From contig JAUMBL010000109.1 in the NCBI GenBank assembly GCA_032115775.1, positions 1 to 28,197 on the forward strand: a stretch of DNA of 28,197 bases, in the 5' to 3' direction. A model generated the notes under the pieces. That model saw only the letters and a program-made list of their open reading frames with translations. It was not told where the DNA came from and ran no database searches. This document shows positions 14,201-20,200 of the stretch, piece by piece (position 1 is the stretch's first letter; the number at the start of each line of letters is the position of its first letter). A program made the position numbers and the translations under genes. The stretch is from M3007 sp032115775. GTDB taxonomy: Bacteria > Bacteroidota > Bacteroidia > Chitinophagales > Saprospiraceae.

Positions 14201-17200
14201 ATCGCCGCCGCCCAGTTGCACCACATGGTTTTGGGTGCTCACCGTACTATTGTGCTGCAAAATGACCGAAGTACTGTCGCCCGCTTCCGACTGAAAAGTG
14301 ATCGTGTTGGTCGCGCTTGCTCCGACGATCATCGGCAGGTTTATCTGTTCGCTGTAGGTTCCACTTCGGACATTAAAAGTCACCGGCCCGCAGACGCCGC
14401 GGTTGGCTAAATCTGCGACGGCAGCCGTGAAGGTGGCATAACTCGGGTTGGCGCCGCCGATGGTGTAGTTTCCATTTAGTGCGTTCTGGAAAACGACCTG
14501 TATCGTGTCATTTTCGGGTACGGGATCCGTTTGGCCATTTGGATTACTCGTCCATACCTTCAATACATAACTCGTGCCTGGCAGAATGTTCACCTCGCCC
14601 AATGTGACGGTCTGGCTACTCCCGGAATTCCCACAGGTATCAAGCGGGATAGTAACTGCCAGCGGTGATTGCAGCGTATCATTCAGCGACCAATTAACCG
14701 TGACGTTCGAAATCGCGTTAGCGCCGTTGTTTTGGATAAGCGCCGTCAGCTGCTGAGGACCTGGACAGTAAAAATCGTTCACCGATTCAACGCCGGCATC
14801 ATTTATCGGCCCGTTTACCGTTACCGAGAAGCAACATGAACTTGTATTCCCCGAAAGATCCGTTGCCGTGAAACAGTTTTGCGTAACGCCAAAAGGAAAC
14901 TCAGCGCCCGAGGGCAAGCCGACGGCTTGTTCCAAAACTGCGTTTCCGTAGTTCACCTGAATATTGGGGAGCACGTTATTGCCGACAAACAACTCATTGA
15001 ACAGTTGATAGGACGCGGGGCCGGGAATGAGGGTAAAGGAGCCGATGGTTAGTGGGACAGCCTGAATGACACTATTCCAATTGAACAACATACCGACATC
15101 GGCGCCGTAAATATGGAATCCGCGGGCGCCGCCGGCGGGTATATCCACCGGCACTGCAAGCGTCGCCTGCGCAAGCGGCCCGGCGCCGGTTGCAAAATAA
15201 GCAGGAATAGCGGATACGACCGCAGGCCCAACGTTCGTCCAAGCCGCTTGATTGAGCGTATTTCCGGTGTAATCGAGCGCAGAATAAATTTGCAGGGTTT
15301 TCGGCGGCGAAACGGCGCCGAAAGTTGGATTTCCAAACCGAATACCGAACCCGGTAACGGTCAGCGGCGTCGCCGCGTTGTTTTCCAAATTGAAAAACAT
15401 ACCCTGCGAGGCGTTATTGCCTTGCAAGGTAAATACGGATCCGCTGCCGTGATTCTCAAAGGCAGCTGGAAACTGTATCGGCGTGCTGGGTACAAACAGC
15501 GTGCAATTATCCGTAACCTCCAACTCATACTGAAACAGCACGGAACACCCCTCGGGGGTCGTCAGGGTAATGAGGGTATCCGCCGGACAAACTACAGTCG
15601 GCGCCGTGATATCCTGGATGTTCACGACAAATGCACAACTCGCCTGAAATCCGACGGAATCAGCCGCCTGATAGGCCACCGTGCTCTGTCCCTGCGGGAA
15701 AATAAATCCGCTCGCCTGCCCATTGCCGCTACCGCTGCCGCTGCCGCTGATCGTAAACGTGAGCGAAGCGCCGGGGCAATTGTCGCTAAAAACTGCATCT
15801 ATTCCGCCCACCGCAATCGGATTACAATTTTGCGCAGGAAGCGCCACGACGGTATCCGCAGGGCAAAGGATCATGGGCGGATCGTCGTCGTTCACACGTA
15901 CCGTAAATGTACAACCGACCGTCTCGCCATTCGAACAATTTGCCGTGTAAGAAACAACTGTGAGCCCCTTGCTAAAGGTTAGTCCGGATGCAAAACCGGA
16001 ACCGCTACCGGCGGTAGCCCCCTGCAGACTGTAGGCGTAGGTCGCATTCGGGCATTCAAGGGTCGCAGCGTCCAAATTATTTACCACCGCCGCGCATCCC
16101 CCGTTATCCGTCCCGACAGTCAGGTTGGCAGGGCAGGAAATGCTGCGGTTGTATTCGTCCGCTCCAATATCCGGCGTGGCGGGATTGCGACTCTCTCCGT
16201 CAATGTCTGTCGTCACGGCAGCCAAAGGAGCCGCCGCGCCGTTCAAGGCCGTGTTGCCGGCGTGTAAATCGGTCGGACTGGTGAAATAGGGATCGGCAGC
16301 CACGGAATTGAGATCCTGCCCCGTTGCCGACTGCCAGGCAGCCAGCGTGGACTGGTTGGCGCCGTTGAAGCCTACATGGTAGTTGGTATTCGCGCTGGCG
16401 ACACCGGAAAAGGCGTTATTATTGCCGGCAGCCAGCGTGACGCCGCTCACCAGATAGACGTTGTAAATATTCGAACCGGCTATCGCAAACTCATGCGTAT
16501 TCCGGAAGATGTTATTCCGGATTTCCGTACCTGTCACCGCAGTTGACGAGATAATCAGATTAGCGGAGGTACTGGCAGAGGCGCCGCCGACTACAGGGCC
16601 GAAGAAATGTACTGAATTGTTGTACACGCGGGTGTTGATACCGCCTGAGAGGCGAATACCGTACGAGTGGAAAGTTGTGCCGGAAATGTAGTTTGAACCG
16701 AGGAAACCGGAAATGAAATTATTAGCAATCAGCGTCCCGCTAGTGAGTACAGTACTGGACAGGAAGACGCCAAAGGAACCCCATCCGCCAGTGCTTGTCT
16801 GTTGGATGTTTCGGATGTCGTTGCGCACAACTTGGGCGTCAATTACGCCGGCGCCGAGCTCGATTGCAGCAATATTTGTACTCAACGTGGAGGTAATCAT
16901 ATTGAATACCGTATTCTGCGATATGAGTGGTGCATTCGCATAGGCGATATCCATACCGCGTAGCAGTACATAATTTGCAGCACTATCCGAGCCTATGGAG
17001 TTGCCGATGATCTGCAACCCATCGTTGCCGGCCGCTACATTTGCCGCGCGCGCATAGATTCCGTAATAAGCAGTATTGAGATTATTGTTCTGCAATACCA
17101 GATTATCATTGTTGTCGCCTGTCGCCGATGTCGAAATGGTTTGTCCAGAAACGTGAATACCAAACACGGACGAAACCGTGTTGCTGCCGCCTACAATATT

Positions 17201-20200
17201 GCAATTGCGAATAATATTGTTCGTAGCGCCATTTGAAGTGGATATACTGGAGACCCAGATGACTGCTACGTTGGTCAACGTAGAGGTGTTGGAGAAAGTC
17301 AAACTCCGATCCGTACCGCCGGAGTTGGATCCGTCAATAATCACCCAGTCGGCGCCATTGAGGCGGATCAGTGCGCTTCCAGTAGCAGAGGCGCCCGTGA
17401 TACTCGCGGTATTTCCGGACGCCGGTCGGATCGTGAGGGTATTGGTCGCGCTGGCAAACAAATTCGCGTTGATGGTGATCGGGAAAGTTTCCGATGGATA
17501 CGTTGTGTCGGTCAGGCTGAATACCACCGGGCCTGCGAGGCAGGAGGTATTATAGGCAGCCACGGCAGCCGTGAGCGTCGGGTAGTTTCCGCCCGCGCCC
17601 ACCGTGTAGGTACCGAGTAATTGAATCGGCAGTATCACGGTAAAGGCAGTCGCAGGATGCGTGGTTACGTTGTTTACATCGGTCGCCACCACGCCGGCAG
17701 CGTAGGAAGCGATCCGTGGCGTGGCGCTGGTATCTTGGGCAATAACATAGTACTGCACGGTATCATTGGAGGCAAGGCCGCCCATGTCCGCTGCGACGAT
17801 GGTGAAATTCCAAACGCTGTTTTGAGCGGTTCCTGAAACCAGCGTACCGGCCTGAGAGAACCAAGCGCCGGCGCCTTTGCGGTAATACACGCGCGGACGG
17901 AGGTCGCCACTGAGGGGGATCCCCGTCGCATCGGTGATGTTAACGTTATTCAGGTTGATATCGCCAACCCCACAGAGATTGGCAATCGGAGTATAGCCGA
18001 TGCCTGGGCCGGATACGTCTATTCCGACGAAATTACCGGCATCTGCGCCGATATCCACCGGGGAAAGCCCTGCGCGCACCTGACCATCCACATCGTTAGC
18101 AACGCCGGCATTTGCGCCTGCAGCTTCGATCGGGGTCGGATTGGAGGCCGAAATATGGAGATCCACCGAGGCTGCGGAGCCGTTCGGATTGATAAACTGC
18201 GGATTGCCGGTTACACTGTTGAAATCAAAACCTGTGGCCGTACGCCAATCGGCGATTGTGCTTTGATCCGCGCCGTTAAACAACCCCGTAAAACCGCCGG
18301 TTCCGGTGGCGCTCAGCAGGTTGTAATCTGAGATAAGACCCGACTGGTTCGGCGCCATACCCGGAATGTTCATGGCATAGTGCTTGCCGGTTCCCCCCGA
18401 ATTAGTGCGCGCGTTGACGAAAATATTATTGCGGTAATCACGACCAACGGCAGTCGAGGCAGATTCAAATGCAAAAGAGTTGCCAGAGCCCGCGTTTACG
18501 CCGGCGCCGCCGACATATATGCTGTTGTGATAGATTCTGGAAGCGACGCCGGTATTTTCAAAAATACCTTGGATAAGGTAACTGGTCGTGATGCTAGAAC
18601 TGTCCGGGTTGATCCCCAGACGAATCAGGTTGTTGGCAAGGGTAGTTCTTCCTGCATTGAGCGCTACCCCTCGGAGTAGGGCGGTGGCGGCTGTTGTGCT
18701 CAGGAATAAGCTGTGGATATTATTTCCCGAAATATTGGAGAGAATAGCGGAGGGTACACTCGCTTGAATCCCAACAACCGAAACAGCCGCGCTTGCATTC
18801 GTGTTGCTGATTGAATGTATGGTATTGTTCGTAACTACCTGCCCAGCATTAATTTCAGCCGTCCCTGAAATAGAAATACCGTAAACGGACGGGGTGGTTG
18901 CGCTACCTTGCGCCGTGAGATGGCGAATTGTGTTCCCGTTAGCCGTAAAAGAACCGGTGATGTTAGGCGATGTACCCGCACCTTGCAGGTTCATGCCCGC
19001 ACAAATTGCACTGGCGCCGGTACTGGTCGAGGTTAGGTTGGCAATCAGGTTGTTGTTATAGGTCTGACCAATCGCATTGGAAAACGACGAGATGCCAATC
19101 AACGGGCTACTTGCATTGCTCGTCACGCTGTTTGCCGTCGTAGGGCTGCCGATGATGTTGTTGTTTACCGTAAAATTGTGACCTGCAGCCGTACCCTGTA
19201 CCGATATCGGTAAAAAAGCAGGAGCGGTAGCCGGGGCGCCGGTGACCAGCAGCGCCATGCCGCCAATCGTATTGCCATTAATATTGGTGATTTCCGGCGT
19301 TCCGGTACCAGCGAGGATCGCTTGTAACCGCGCTGCCGAACCGGAAAGGGAAAAGACGATGTTGTCGTTCGTCGTTTGGCTGCCAATCGTATTGTTATTA
19401 CAGTTGACGCGACCCGACAGCAAGGAAATCAGCGACTGGGCGCTCGAAGTGCTCGTCGAGGTCACGGAAATATTCTGAAAGGTATTGTTGTTAAAATTAC
19501 TGAACGCAAGATTGGATACAATAACCTGTATGCCGCGGAAAATGGCGCCGCCGGTATAGGTCATTGCAGCGCCGCCCGCATTGGGCGCCGAACCACCTAT
19601 AAAGTTATCTGAAACGTTCAGGTTGTTATTGAGCGTGCTACTCGATTGAAACGCATTCACCGTTCCTGTCGTGGAGCGCGCAGCCGTTTGATAGAAACTG
19701 TTGCCGGTGATGTTCCAATCGGAGTTACCGCCTCCAAGTAAAATGCCCACTTGGCTACTCGTGGCGCCGAAATAATTGAAAATGTTGCAGTTGGTGATCG
19801 CGTTGTTATTATTGTACTGCGAAAGCGTGGTCGTGGTAGCGACCGAATACACGCCGTTTACCGGATTAGTTGCACCGTCGCGAATATCGCAGTTATCAAT
19901 CGCGTTGTTATCGTTCCCGTTGGCGCCGGTCGTCGTGCTGAACAGAACAACCCCGCTAACCGTAGAGGTGTTTACTCCTTGTATGCTACAAAAACGGACG
20001 ATGTTGTTTGACCCTTCATTGATATAACGAATTGCCTGACCGCCGGTGTTGGTATTGGAGATCGTTAGTTCTTTCGCCGCCCCGGCGCCGCCGGGGCGGC
20101 CGTCGATTCGCCACCAGCTACCGCCGTTAATATCAATGGTCGGGCCGGTATTGGCGCCGATAATAGAAAGCGCGGTTGCACCGGTTTCAGGTCGAATTGT

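Larger units (their letters stand above)
2230..14815 (-). repeat. Array of seven beta-helix modules alternating with CARDB domains
   Basis: Each unit begins with a CARDB-like domain of about 105 residues (DAGV..., NNG, W.VN, PNG..D..P.NDT). A beta-helix module of about 430 residues follows, opening with YTIGG, then FNVRNGTYTEQITL, FQSESGDST and FRKMTL, and closing with DIDGE.R...PDIGADEF. Closing motifs lie near 13200, 10676, 9047, 7405, 5784, 4170 and 2560. The units from 10676 leftward are spaced 1,610-1,642 bp. The interval between the first two is about 895 bp longer because LamG and Ig-like domains are inserted. An eighth, more diverged CARDB (about 2540-2230) closes the array. The cap resembles the choice-of-anchor Q type found on secreted beta-helix proteins. 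This name is from memory and not verified. Confidence 0.85.

Noticed and set aside
15113..15982. Plus-strand frame of 289 codons opposite the HYR region
   Set aside because: It is antisense to well-supported HYR domains, with low-complexity Arg-rich content and no motif, so it is a shadow frame.
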